Source of the DNA: Zygnema cylindricum
Lineage: Eukaryota > Streptophyta > Zygnematophyceae > Zygnematales > Zygnemataceae
Reading direction: 5' to 3'
DNA: 62,000 nucleotides
NCBI GenBank assembly: GCA_037447655.1
Contig: JBBHKE010002503.1
Span: forward strand, 177,102 to 239,101
Shown here piece by piece: positions 10,709-22,549 of this stretch; within the stretch, counting starts at the first letter, position 1, and every line of letters begins with the position of its first letter. The notes under the pieces are model-generated. The model was not told where the DNA came from and made no database searches. It was given only the letters and a program-made list of their open reading frames with translations. The position numbers and the translations under genes were made by a program.

Positions 10709-11899
10709 CAAAACACAAAACACATAGAGTAATTTTTGAAACGATTTGGTTTGTCGCATGTCATTGCGTGTCATTGCAAACCTACAGCCTTGTAGCCGTG
10801 GCTGTACAACATGCCTTTGCGTAAACCTCTCTTGTCCGGCCGCCATGACTTTGCAGTTTTTAACCTTAATGTGAAATGACACTGCACTATCGAGACCCTT
10901 TCAAAAAAAAACTGTACAAGGTGCATGCAGACAAAAACGAACAACCCTGTACTTTTTTCCGTCGTAAAAAATTATGAAAACTTTTCACATGTGAGAATAC
11001 GTTTTCCTATTTGTGAAACCGGTTCCACTTTATTCAAAACACATCGTCGATGTGTTTTATGATAAGTTTAAAGATGTTGTGACAATGGGTCAAAAAAACA
11101 CAAGACGACAAATTTTCATACATCCTAAGTTTGAGGATTGCGCAAATAGTAATCTACAAATTTGCGATTTCTTCGTACAGTTGAAACTTTAGCAGTGCAA
11201 CGCTGAGTTTTAAAAGAAAACGACAAAAAAAAACCCGTACTTAGCCAAATGGGGCCTTACCCTAAGTTTTGGTTGCATGAGAACGACCTTGAGCAACGCA
11301 GGTGAGAGGACACGACCAACGAACGAGTTCGCAGGATATCAAACAAAAAAGTAAAAAAATAAAATGTAAACGGCAACGTCAAGAAGAAGCAAGTCCGGCC
11401 GGCCGACCGGTTTGTTAGTCTGGCCTAACTATCGTCGAAATTTTGCCTCTCTCCTCGAGAAGCATTGAAAACGTTTCTTTTTTCCGACGAAACGAGATCC
11501 AATAGAACTGCACTTTTATGAGATTATCCTTTACTCGTGTGGAATACCTTTTGCCTTTCCACCTACAACGAAGCAATTTCTAATGTTTTCAAATTTCAAT
11601 ACGTGTGTTTCTCCCTTCATCTGATCGATGGGTGACAAGTGCCAGCAAATTTGCATCGTACGACATCATTTGTAACGTCAGCTGTATCGTATCGGCATTC
11701 TGCGGCTTCAGACCAATGCGCATCGTGGAAAATACCGATGCGACTTCATTCGTATGAGACTATGATGCTTGTGTGAGTTGAGTCCATAGTTGTTCAAAAT
11801 GCATTTTACGCACGATTCAAACGCTTGTACAATACTTAGAAATCAGAGAGGTCGATTTGAAAAAATCGTAAAAATCGTTAATGAATTTATATCCGTACA
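10709..11899. other. Intergenic sequence, nothing recognised
   Basis: This is AT-rich, non-coding sequence with scattered short repeats and no motif, RNA gene or repeat end that I can defend. Confidence 0.5.
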
Positions 11900-12240
11900 A
11901 ATTCCGTACATGTAAAAAAAATTGAATTGAACATGTACCGCAGTTTGTACGCTTTCCGTTAAATGAGCGGTATAAAATTTTAATTATTTAAATAATTATC
12001 ACACCTCGTGTGTGTATCATAACATCTACATCAAATGTTTACGGACGACGCCCACTGAGGATACTGTGAGAATCAGTAGGACCAGGTTCAAATCCTGGAT
12101 AACGCCTCATTTTTGTTAGAATAATATTGTTTGTCTGTCTTAGACTATATGACGGGCAGCCATGGCCTTCTCTCTCTACCTCTCGGAGAGCATGCGACTA
12201 CAAAAAAACAGAGTACAGGCCATATGCAGATGACATTTTT
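11900..12240 (-). mobile_element. Antisense copia LTR remnant
   Basis: The order of blocks matches the antisense LTR at 60.7-61.8 kb: TTTAAATAATTATCA with the following CCT, the tRNA-like block (B box at 12,085-12,095), then GGCAGCCATGGC and a pyrimidine-rich run. Both ends are eroded and there is no internal region, so this is a truncated or solo LTR. Confidence 0.6.
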
Positions 12241-13138
12241 CATCATTCAACATTGCACGACGTAACATGTTAATAATAAAAAAAAAAACAATCACATTAA
12301 ACCAAAAAAGAAATATATATATATATGTCCTTCATCTATTCAGTAATGGCGTCTTCCTTCAAGATTCGCTTTCAAGTTTTCATGGCGGCTTCTTTTCAAA
12401 AATTTGAAGAAGACGTTCGTACACATTTTAAACTTACCGCGCGCAAATAGTGTGACGCTGCAACGTCTCTTTTCGAATTTGTCCGTACATGTACGATATA
12501 ATTCCGTACATATACGTGAAATTTCTGTGCAGTTTACAGAACATAAAGTACCAATACGTGCATCGTATATTTTCGTCAACTTTGGTACAATTTCCGCAAA
12601 AACCGTACAGTTACCGTAAATTGTCTGTACCTTGCCCGTAAATTGTCCGTTCAGTTTACCAGATAGAAAGTACATTGCGTTTTTTTTGCGATTTTTTCAA
12701 AAGTCACGTACAATACGTAGAAACTGGAAAAAATGAAAAAATCGCTCGATTTGAACAACTTGGGTTGAGTCCTAAAAAATACGTACTTTATCTGCAAGCC
12801 TTTACGCCACCGGGTATCGCTATTAGTGTTAACGGTGTACTTTGCGGGACCGGCCGGTTTGTATCACATCCGCGAAATAAGGAGCCGAGTATGCTTATAA
12901 TATGACCATATGTATGTGTCTATGTGCACTTCTAGACTATGGTTGTGCTGTTTGCTCTGGCCCAAGAATTCAAATATTTGGAGTGCCTCTTACTTTCTGT
13001 CAACCTTATGACAGGATTATGAAGAACTTGAGATGAATTGGGCTACCTGTTGATTCTAGTAAAAAAAACGAAATTGATGATTCACGAACTTTCCAAAAGC
13101 CATTGCAGAAATTTGAGTGTCATTTTTGGTTATCTGCC
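12241..13138. other. Region upstream of the GRAS gene
   Basis: No gene is seen. The stretch 12,430-12,720 is rich in short CCGTACA-type repeats. At about 12,812-12,842 CACCGGGTATCGCTATTAG is followed closely by CGGTGTA, resembling collapsed ends of the TA-target MITE family. At 13,107 a TTGCAG acceptor-like site lies 32 bases before the GRAS start codon, so a 5' UTR intron is possible. Confidence 0.45.
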
Positions 13139-16100
13139 ATGACTATGGTGGGACAGTGGCCCCTGGTAGACGTGCTTGATCAGCAATTGCTGGAAGAACT
13201 TTCTTCGGACCAGGATGTGGATGATATTTTGGCTCTGTTGGAAGGACCGCCCCAGTTATCTCCTATTAAAAATTATTACACGTAAGTTGGCTCTAAAATA
13301 TTCAGTCAATAGTTACCCTCTTGTTCGCGCAGTTTGTTATTATCCTGTCACAGGCTCATAGATTTCAACCCTTCAAAGTCCTTTGGTGGAAAAGAAGTCC
13401 TTTGTTGAGCTGTTGAATGTTTTATTCATGTAAAAATCCGAAGGAAATTGGCAAAAAAAGTTGTCACAGCTTATACTTGTGATGGTAATAGTTACTAATG
13501 AATAAACGTGAAACAGGGTCGGCCGAGAATCAAGAATAACAGCTATAGTTTCAAGAATAACAGTCATAGTTTCAAAACATGTTCACGTTATTTATTTTTT
13601 AAGCTTACGGATAGAAAAAAAAATTGCCACGCGTGTGTTAAGGAGCAAGCCACGTACTCTGTTTTCATTTTTAACCGCACTTACATTTAGTTGTGACCAC
13701 TGAGAAGTCTGTATTTTATGTTTGCATACTTGGTTGAATTAAGGCATATACTCGGTGGTCTCCGACTTTTTGATGTAAACATTGCCCAATGTCTTGGATA
13801 GAACTTAACAGTGGAGCCAAGTTCTTTGATTGTAAGCTGAAGCTGATTAGTTGTAGGCATTCCTGTGGATTTCAGATATGGCGCCTATCTTTCACAAGAG
13901 AACATTATTTTTTGTTCTTAAAAGAAGTTAGTTGCTTTGCCTGTCTCCAGGGGTTTGACTGTAGGTTCAGGAGAAGAAGTGACGTCAGAGGAAACCCCAG
14001 ACCTAAGCAATTGTCAGGCTCAGTTTGGGGACTGGCAGTCTGTGGTTACGGGACAGTTGGCATCCGATGACTTGTGGGAGGAACCCTCTGTTCTTGATAC
14101 GCAACCTGCTTTGGAAGACTCGCTGCTGACGTCAGCAGAACCTCAACTTGCTACTGAGCTTGACCAATGGCTGGTGAAAAACTGTCCAGAACAACTTTCA
14201 GGTTCTAACACTACAAACGTATCTTCTTTCGATAAGATTCAAATTCATGCGGCACTGCCAGTAGAAGTACCTACAGAATCTTCGGAGAGGCATGATGGCT
14301 CAGCAGTACAGGCGACATCTTCTAACTACAGCTGGAATGCTGAGATGCAGGCTCCTGCCCCGCAACTAGATAGGCTGGAGAAAAGCGAAAGGGTTACATC
14401 GGATGTGGAAAGCAACATGGTGAGAAGTGCAATGCAATCTGATGGCAGTTGCAGGGGATCCATTAGTGCAACAACCTTGAATGAAACCTGGTCGCTGGAC
14501 CTTTCCTTCGCCTCACGCAGTCCTTGCAATCCTCTTGGCAAGTACGTGGATGTGTTTGCAAAGAGAAGTGATGTGCCAGAACGCAGCCTGGAAATCGTGC
14601 AAATGTCCTCCTCTAAGTGGGAAACTTTCAACAATTTGAACCGCAAAGAAAAAGAGGAGACTTCGAGTGGGAATTGCGAAGGGGTCTGTACTTGTGGCCT
14701 GTGTGGCACGCCTAAGTTTGATTTTCAACTTCCTACAAATGCACTTTGGAAAGAAACAGGGCCAGTTGGTGTGAGCAGCATAAGTGCTCAGCAACCACTG
14801 GTCACCAAGAGTAATGGGTCCAGAGAGACTCGACCAGCTGACATGTCAGCTCGATTAGCAGCATTGGTTGCTGCAAGTACAAGAAAGCCCACAGTGAAGG
14901 CTGCACTAGTCGATAGCCCTGAGAGTTCTCCAGATATCTTTCCGGGCCTTCCTGGAAATGTCATTCGCCAGCGAACCAACTCCGGCCAATCTGTGTTTGG
15001 TGCTTCACGCTCTTCTATGCCAGTTGCACGAAGTAGAAAGAGCCCAATAGCTAATGGTGCTTGCCCACTGGTGGACCCAATGGTTGATGCAGCTTTAAGC
15101 GCCCCAGTGATAGGTCAGACAGGCAACAAGGTTTCCGAACAACTTCTTCGCAAACAACTCATCGCGTTTGCCGAAGCCATTGCTATGGATGAGCAGGTTA
15201 TTGCCTTGACTGTTTCTTACGCTAAATGTGGGTGCCGCTGAATCATGATTTATTTTAATAAACGTATGGTTCTCATGCACAAAAAAGTACATGTATGTTG
15301 CAAACTGTACGCACACACATACGATACTAGCTTTTATGAGCCATGCTGATAGTCATGTACCAGTTGTCCCAGCGGGATGGGAGATTCTGGAGATGATTGA
15401 TGGGCAGGTTGAGCTAACAGAAATATGGGCTGCATTTTCTTTTTCATGTGCAGCCTCGAGTGCGTTTTTTGATGGGTGTGTTGCGGGATATGGTTAGCCC
15501 AGTGGGCGATGCCTTACAGCGGCTTGCATACTACTTTATGGATGCTCTTTGGGTGAGATCAACTGCCAGTGGTGCAGAGCGCTTCAACTCTCCTTCCAGG
15601 GAGTCTGCGACGGTAAAATTCACTTTTTGAAGCTTGTTCCAGTTGGAATCTTCTTTTGACATTTAAGATAGGATCATAGAAGAGGACAGACTGATGATAT
15701 CCAACTTTCTTCATTCTACGTTTTGTCTTGTCAAGGCTGACTGCCCAATGCAGGCTGCTATTCTGTGCTCTCCAAATCCATAAACTACTGTTATGTAGAC
15801 CATTTATACCACTGGCAATCTCTGTTCGACATGTTTTGTTTTTTTGGTTTGTTATCATCTGAACACCCTGTGACAGTCTGCTGGAAAATTATGCACAGCT
15901 GTTTGTAAATAGTGAAGCTGAATTCCTTTGCTTGTTTAGGATGTCAGCTAAATATGTTTGGAGCTCTTCGGCTGCCTAGCTGTAGATTGGCTAATGGATC
16001 TAGGCCGTTTGGATGGGAGAAACAGAATACACGCCTATCTATGGAGGAGTTTTTTGACCGTTTGCCGTACATACAATTTTCAACGGAAGCGGTAAACAGT

Positions 16101-17505
16101 TCCATTTTTGATGCAGTAGCAGGACACTCTGCTGTGCACATCGTGGATTTTGGGGTGTGGCAAGGAGGCCAGTGGCCTTCCTTGATGGAACGACTCGCGA
16201 AACAGCCTGGAGGCCCTCCAAGTCTCCGAATAACAGCTGTGGATTGTCCAACCTCTGCTGGCAAAGATGATGCGAAACCGCCTCCTGACGTTATTAAAGC
16301 TCATCTTACAAGGATAGCTAGAAGTGTAGGGATGTCTTTTGAGTATAATGTAATCGAGTTTCAGTTAGACCGTTTAGACTCAACTTTATTTGGGTTGCGA
16401 GAAGGAGAGGCACTTGCGTTTTCTTGTTGTCTGCGATTGCGTAATCTTTATGATGCGACAGTTGTGCGTTGTAACCCTCGAGACATTGTTCTTCAGGTGA
16501 GTCTTGCTCTAAAAGACTGACGGTAGATGTCATGAAATGTTTGTAAGTTAGGGATGTAAGTTACAATCTCTTCACACAGTCGGGAACATATCTTTCAATG
16601 TATGAAACAAATTCCTTTCAGTTGGAGTCGATGGGTTGACTTTTGAACTATATTGAAACCGTGTGTAGTTGGTCACTGCTGTAAGGTGAGAGGAAGAAGA
16701 TAATTCTGTCTTTCGAATGCTTTTTTTTTAAGTAAAAGAGGCTTGACCTTTTTCGTATTGAATCTGGTTCTTATAGAGGAGCTTGGTTTTGTTCTTTTGA
16801 AGGCAGCCATCAATGTCGCTTTTATGGGAGAAAGGCATTGGGTGTTCCTGGGCATGTTGATTAAAGGAAACTCAGGAAGGGGGTTTTTTGTCTTAATCTC
16901 ACTCCGTTTGTTCAGTTTGTGTTTTTTTCAAATGCATGAACAAACGGCTGTGGGATTGGTTACTCCACTTCTAATTGCATCTCACTCCTCCAATGGGTAC
17001 CTGACTCTGATTTACTTTTGTGTCTGACTCTGTTCTGTACTTATGTTGACCTCTGCAGTCCATCCGTCTCTTGAAGCCGGTAGTGGTGGCAATATCGGAG
17101 ATGGACTGCGATACCAACGGCTTCTTCTTCATGGCCCGCTTTAAAGAGGCACTCGACTTTTACGCAAGCGTCTTGAACTCGCTGGATGCGGCATTTCCAG
17201 GAGGAAGTTCTTTGCAGCGTGTTGTGGAACGGAATCTTTTTGCTCGAGAAATCATCAACGTGGTCGCATGTGAAGGGTTGCAAAGAGTCGTTCGCTGCGA
17301 GCGTTTGGAGCAGTGGCGAGATCGAATGGTCAAAGCTGGTTTCCAGACTCTGCCGATGTCCTCACACACTATTTCTGGACTGCAGCCGATTCTGCAAAGA
17401 ACAGGAGAGGGATTCTCCTTGCAGCGACGAAACGGGGCGGTGACGCTAAACTGGAAGGGCAAGAGTCTGCTTTTTGCATCTGCATGGAAAACGCCCGACT
17501 GTTAG
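13139..17505 (+). CDS. GRAS-family transcription factor, five exons
   Basis: Exons 13139-13281, 13951-15196, 15454-15612, 15948-16496 and 17059-17505 join in frame to 847 codons. GRAS proteins are plant nuclear transcription regulators. The first ~445 residues are low-complexity and acidic to Ser-rich, like other GRAS N-termini. The GRAS domain follows: LHRI (LIAFAEAIAMDEQ joined to SPVGDALQRLAYYF), the VHIVDF motif (residue ~579, standing for VHIID), LHRII, a PFYRE-like region (ERNLFAREIINVVACEG) and the SAW end (LNWKGKSLLFASAW). The ends resemble NSP1/SCL32-type members more than DELLA or SCR, a weak inference from remembered sequences. The start is the first in-frame ATG (MTMVGQ); a second ATG lies two codons on. 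Donors and acceptors are GT-AG; the exon 2 donor (CAG|GTTATT) is the weakest and was chosen by phase and homology. Confidence 0.85.
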
Positions 17506-18690
17506 GAAAGTAAGTTTAGGAATATGTTAGGGATCGTCTTCTGTGTATCTTGTTTTGTACAGTAAATTGCTTCAGTCTTCAGTTTGACTTTTCGGCCTTA
17601 TTTTGTGAAGCAACAGTTCAATCAATAAGTCAGGAAATAACTGATTTGATGTGTTTGGCACTTACAATGTCCACCTTTGGAATTGCTGCATGTAGGAATG
17701 TTTTAGTTACAGTGTTTGTGATAGATACATAGTACCTCACGTGTGACGTACAATACTTCATATCTGTGGTATAGGGATGATTCTTATGGCGGCTTAACAT
17801 TGTCACAATAATTGGACTAGATAGTGCCATTTTGAGACATTTCTCCATTATGGTGTTTATGCTTTTGTACTTGCAGATATTAGTTCATGTAAAAATTCTA
17901 TAATTTAAAAGTGTGACAGTTCCTTATATGAATTGCATATATCACTTTATAGAGTGGCAATAACAGCCAATGCATTTTCTTCGTCGGTATGAGAAACATG
18001 GTGTTAACTGCCCAATATCCCCCCTAAGTATGAGGATATGATATAGCCAAAAAATTGCAATGTTCAAGTAAGTAAAAAACAAAAGCAATGAAAGGTACGA
18101 TAGCTCTCGTCTCCAAAATTATGTAGTTTTTTTGTACACAGACCAATCAAGATGTTCCCCGTAAATTAGGTGGTCAATAAATATGCCGGGGTTGCGGGAT
18201 GGGGCGAAGGCGACACGGCGGCCTGTAGCGAAGAGGTTGAGTTGCCCGAGAAAGCTGTAACAAATGGACGAGCCTGTTCAAGTGCGCTTTCACCTGGCGG
18301 CCATTGCTTCTCTTATTTGAGCAAACATACTGAGAACAAAGAAGCGACGCTTTGCGCTGGCGCGTCAATACAGAGTACAAAGCAATACGTCAAAACAGTA
18401 GGTACAGCTTCGCAACATCGATTGTGTAACTATCGCTGAACAGAATTCAGGAAATGGGATGCTATTAGTGCTAAACATTCAAGGTGCCTTATCTCACCAA
18501 ACGGTTCTCTGATTTTTAATCATGACATCACAGACTAAAGGTGGGACCGTTAGCTTTCGCTTGCTTGCCTCGGAAAAACAATCCAACAGTCCACCACAAA
18601 GTTAAACGCATTTGACTTCCCAAAAAATGTTTGACACTTAATGGCGATGGGTTGGTTGCCTTATTCAAAAAATCACGAAAAACTATTACA
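17506..18690. other. GRAS 3' flank
   Basis: This should hold the GRAS 3' UTR and spacer. I see no gene in it; open frames are short and unlike known proteins. Confidence 0.5.
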
Positions 18691-18930
18691 AATGAGAGGA
18701 AAAGGGAGACACATTGTGAGGGAGAGGGAGAGGGAGAAGGATAAAGAGAGGGAGAGAGAGAGAGAGAGAGAGTGGGAGAAAGAGATAGTGTGGGAAAGTG
18801 ATAGGTAGAGGGTGAATGAAACTGGAGGAAAGTAGAAGGGGGAGGGAGGGACAAAGTCAAAGGTAGAGGAAAAAAGAGAGGGAGAATAAGAGAGAGAGAG
18901 AGAGAGAGGGAAAGGGAAAAGAAGAGGAAT
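18691..18930. repeat. GA-rich microsatellite tract
   Basis: This is a purine tract of GAGAGA and GGGAGA units, with a purer (GA)n core at about 18,750-18,771 and another near 18,890-18,908. Apparent Ser/Leu-rich open frames on the minus strand are translations of this tract. Confidence 0.85.
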
Positions 18931-19568
18931 CATTCTGAGATCCATGGAAAATTGCAAAAACAAAGCGGCCGATCTCACACCTTAGTGCGAAGAAAGGTTT
19001 CGGCACTATCACATATATTTTAACAGTGTTGTCCCAAGATAGCGCACAAGATTGTGAACCATCTTCCGACATTTCTAGTTCACTGACACACAAATGGCTA
19101 AGGCAAAAAAGTAGCACAAAAAAAACCGTGATGTGCCGCAATCCATTCCACACTATTGACAGTAGAAGTATATACATCACCTCGGAGGTTTACCTTTCAG
19201 AAAAGGACACCTGTGTAACATTTGTCTTGTCACCTTTATAATGCCATTTTATCGTCACTCATTCAGCCAAGATAAACGGGGTCTACTATCTAACTTATAC
19301 TCAACCATTGGTATTATAGGATCCAAAAGTAACCTAAAATTATTCATTCGACAAACACACGTGAAAACAATCACTAAATTTCATTTCTACCTCTTGAAAA
19401 AATTTCGACGACAACTAAAACCATCACCGAAGAATCAACCCTACAAAGTGACTGTACCTCAAAAGCTCTTACCTACAGAGTAAAAGACACTATGATTTCT
19501 AAAAACAGCAAAGACCTAAATCCCACTGCGAAGATAATAGGACAAACTAAAAGGTCCTAAGTAGCCAA
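18931..19568. other. Spacer between convergent genes
   Basis: Non-coding AT-rich sequence between the ends of the GRAS gene and the transporter gene. No distinct feature was recognised. Confidence 0.45.
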
Positions 19569-22320
19569 TCAGGACTCCACTTTCTCCTCCTGGGAAGCCC
19601 TTAAGAACCATCTCAAAAAACTCCATATAAATGTAGAAACTACAAAAAGCACTAACCCGAAAACAATCGCCGATTTAAGTCCAAGCTGGCACAATATGTT
19701 CATTATGATACCGGCCAAAGCAACACCGACAAAATTGGCCGAAAAAGCGCTCCAAAAAGGCATCTCTAAAATAAAAGCCGCTATTGCACCGGACCACGCG
19801 CCTGTTCCAGGCAACGGAACTGCCACAAAGAGCATCAGTCCAAGCCATTTGAATTCGGCAATCGGGCCCGCCTTCTTTCTCGTCATGTCGAAAATCCAAG
19901 AAAGAAGTTTCTTTAGCAATTTACTCCTTTTTGCAGCTTGTTCCGAAATCGGTTTTAAGAATAGGAGGATGAGAGGTACGGGAACCATATTGCTGCACAA
20001 AAGACAAAAAGATAGGAGAATGAGACGATAAAGAGTTGCAAAGAAAAATCTAAAAAAAAACCCAGCACACGGAGGCCATTCCTAGAAACCCTAAATGTTA
20101 AGTTTAATTCGAGGTAAATTATAGAATAATAATAATATCCTCGTGAGCAACTAATGTGCAAGTAGAGCAACTAAGTAACTGAAGCCTGTACAGGTGATAA
20201 AAAAAGACAGAGTAAACAATAGAAAACGATAATTTTTTTATTGCAGTAGACTTACCCAAGAATGGCCAAAAAAGATGCTTTGACAGGATCCAACTTCATC
20301 CAATAGGCCACTGGAATGGAACCGCGAAGCTCCAAAACAGGGAGCATCGCCATGAGGAAGACTATAACTTCATCGGGGAAACCAGACGATCGCAGAAACG
20401 AAGCAACTTTTTGCCCAAAACTCAGAGCTGCAATAGAGTCTGAGGGGACTGACGCAAAAGCAGGGGGCGATAGAAGTCCAAAAAGGGGTAAAAGGATGAG
20501 AAGCAACAATTCGGAGGAGATCAGCCAACGAGGTGTCTTTATAATGGAACGGCTATTCCCTTTTGTTTGAAGGGGCACAAGGGTTAAAGAAAATTCTTCA
20601 CATGAGAAAGAAGACTGGGGAGATTCATTTGAGCAAGCAGCCAATGGCTTAAGCACGGTACGGCCGGTCCTTTTGATGACTCGAGGAGTTGGAGTCAACT
20701 GCTCGATACACAGACCAGAGTAGTTTGGCAATGTAAATAGTTAAAAACTGCGATTGTACTTGAAATGTGAGCAGTTTCTCAGTGAAAAGAAGCAATTTCA
20801 CCTAATATCATTTTAACATTAAGGACATAGCGAGTCGCTTGAACTTCAGCGACATATAACAAAGCCGGGAAGCAATCAAGCTCATTCACAAAGGTTAACA
20901 AATTTGAAACTTTAACAGGCTAGTTCTGAACAAGTTTCAACCAAGACGCAACAGACCAGGTAAAAGAGAAAAATAACCTGATCAAGCAAACACAAAACTA
21001 GGTTGTAAATGCGACGAATTTGATGCTTAAGAAACACACATCCAGATAGCTGTTTCGTCTGCGAGGCTTTACATCTGTCAACAGACACATTGATGTTTCC
21101 AGGAACACATTTGACAATTTGTCCATCAACCTTTCCACTAAATATCTAGATCAGTGATCAATGTCTGTGTCCTGGTGTAACTGAAAGAAAAGATGTTGTG
21201 TTATCATTCAAGCCGGACCTTGAAAAATTTGGTTTTCTATAACAGATTACCACCATGGAAATGTAGGGAACATCCATGACCATGACTTCGCTTTTGTCAA
21301 GGGAGCCAAAGCTTAGCCTGAAAATTATATTTTCATATGAAATGTTTTAATGTGAGAACTAGAACTGGAACAAAAAAAATAAAAAAAAACCATGGCCAAC
21401 ACCATAATAGTTTTAAATGAAAAAACTCGAAATGTTTACAAGATTATACGCACATAATTTTCTTGGTTTTCTTCGTGAGTGTCTCCTGATAAACATGCAG
21501 ATGGGGGTTGACTTGGCACTCTTAACCATACAGCTGGATTCTATCAATTATGTGCATAAATGAAAAGGAGATGGGCAAGCGAGCTAAATATATGTTTGCT
21601 ATGTTTTAGAACTTAAAAAAGACATCCGCTTGAGTATACTAGAGACCCTGTCACCATTCCCTGCCATCAACCTAAAGGGAACCTTGCGCATGTGGAGACT
21701 GTCAATTAAGAAAACTGCTTCCGACATTGCTTCTACGAATTTCGATTCTACTCCTAAAATTGGACAAACACACCACCGTATAATTGAATTCATAACCACA
21801 ACATACTAGTCAAGTTAAACTTTGCCAGAAAGATGATCAGGAAAGTTTAGTGGCAAGTCTTATTCTCCCTTTAATAAATAGATTGCAAACAAGATGGAAG
21901 GCAACAAACTCTGCAGCAAATTATATCCATCATTACTTCTAGTTCCATTACTGCTTATGTTTCGTGACAAATGCGTTAAACATCAGGAATCTATGTAATT
22001 TCAGCTATTAAAATTGCATAAAATCCTTCATTTAGCACAAGTCTATATCTCCAACATGCAAACAAACCTTAAATAAAGAAAAGTGTCAAATCCAAGATAT
22101 CGAAAAGAATAAAACAGCTTACTGGCGGGAAAAAAGTTCTGAAAGCCCCCAAAATCGGCTTTCTTTGCCAATTCGATACCGGCAAAGATTTGGACTTTCT
22201 CCTCCCTTGTATGCAGGAAGTTGCTACTGTTTGCTGCCTTGGATCACCTAAAGGGCTTTGCTTCCAAGTCGACCTCCATGTACAGAGTTCGGTAGCCATG
22301 GCCAGTGAAGCCGCGACCAT
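19569..22320 (-). CDS. Plastid-targeted small multidrug-export family protein
   Basis: On the minus strand, exons 22320-22123, 20698-20256 and 19992-19569 join in frame to 354 codons. The body carries signatures of the Sm_multidrug_ex family (PF06695, COG2426): AMLPVLELRGSIPVAY, GNMVPVPLILLFLKPI across the last splice, and VAVPLPGTGAWSGA. Several hydrophobic segments follow, so it is an integral membrane protein; its substrate is not established. The first ~100 residues are basic and Ser/Thr-rich, then comes a hydrophobic stretch ending SPPAFA, suggesting plastid import. Plants are known to have nuclear homologues, for example in Arabidopsis. The large second open frame has no ATG of its own; the acceptor at 20,699 (GAGCAG|TTG) and the phase-0 donor at 22,122 (CCA|GTAAGC) supply the upstream exon. 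That first junction is the least certain part. Confidence 0.8.
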
Positions 22321-22392
22321 AAATTGTCTTTCGCCTTCTTCTGGATTTCGGGAAACCTGAATTTGGGGGAAAGGGCAAGTGGAATTTTCCGG

Positions 22393-22549
22393 ACACGTGT
22401 CAGCTTATCCAAGGTATTAGCTTTTGCCTCCGGTTACACACGTGTCAATTTCCCGAACAGCGCCGTTCCTTTCCGTCCCTCCGCTCTAAGTGCCAAATCT
22501 TTCAGGATAAAATCATTTTGTTTTTTTTGTTTTTGAAAGACACGTGTCA
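22393..22549. promoter_or_regulatory. Three G-box (ACACGTGTCA) sites in a divergent promoter
   Basis: ACACGTGTCA occurs at 22,393-22,402, 22,438-22,447 and 22,540-22,549, within 160 bp and 70-230 bp upstream of the transporter start codon. CACGTG is the classic plant G-box bound by bZIP and bHLH factors, and ACACGTGTC also matches the abscisic-acid response core. The sites lie between the divergently transcribed transporter and RNF113-like genes and could serve either. Function is inferred. Confidence 0.55.

Noticed and set aside
18528-18978. Ser/Leu-rich minus-strand frames
   Set aside because: They are explained by the GA microsatellite; no conserved motif.
20699-20731. Transporter protein starting MPNYSGLC near 20,731
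   Set aside because: That codon is TTG, not ATG. A phase-matched acceptor at 20,699 and an upstream ATG exon with a transit-like sequence explain the start better.
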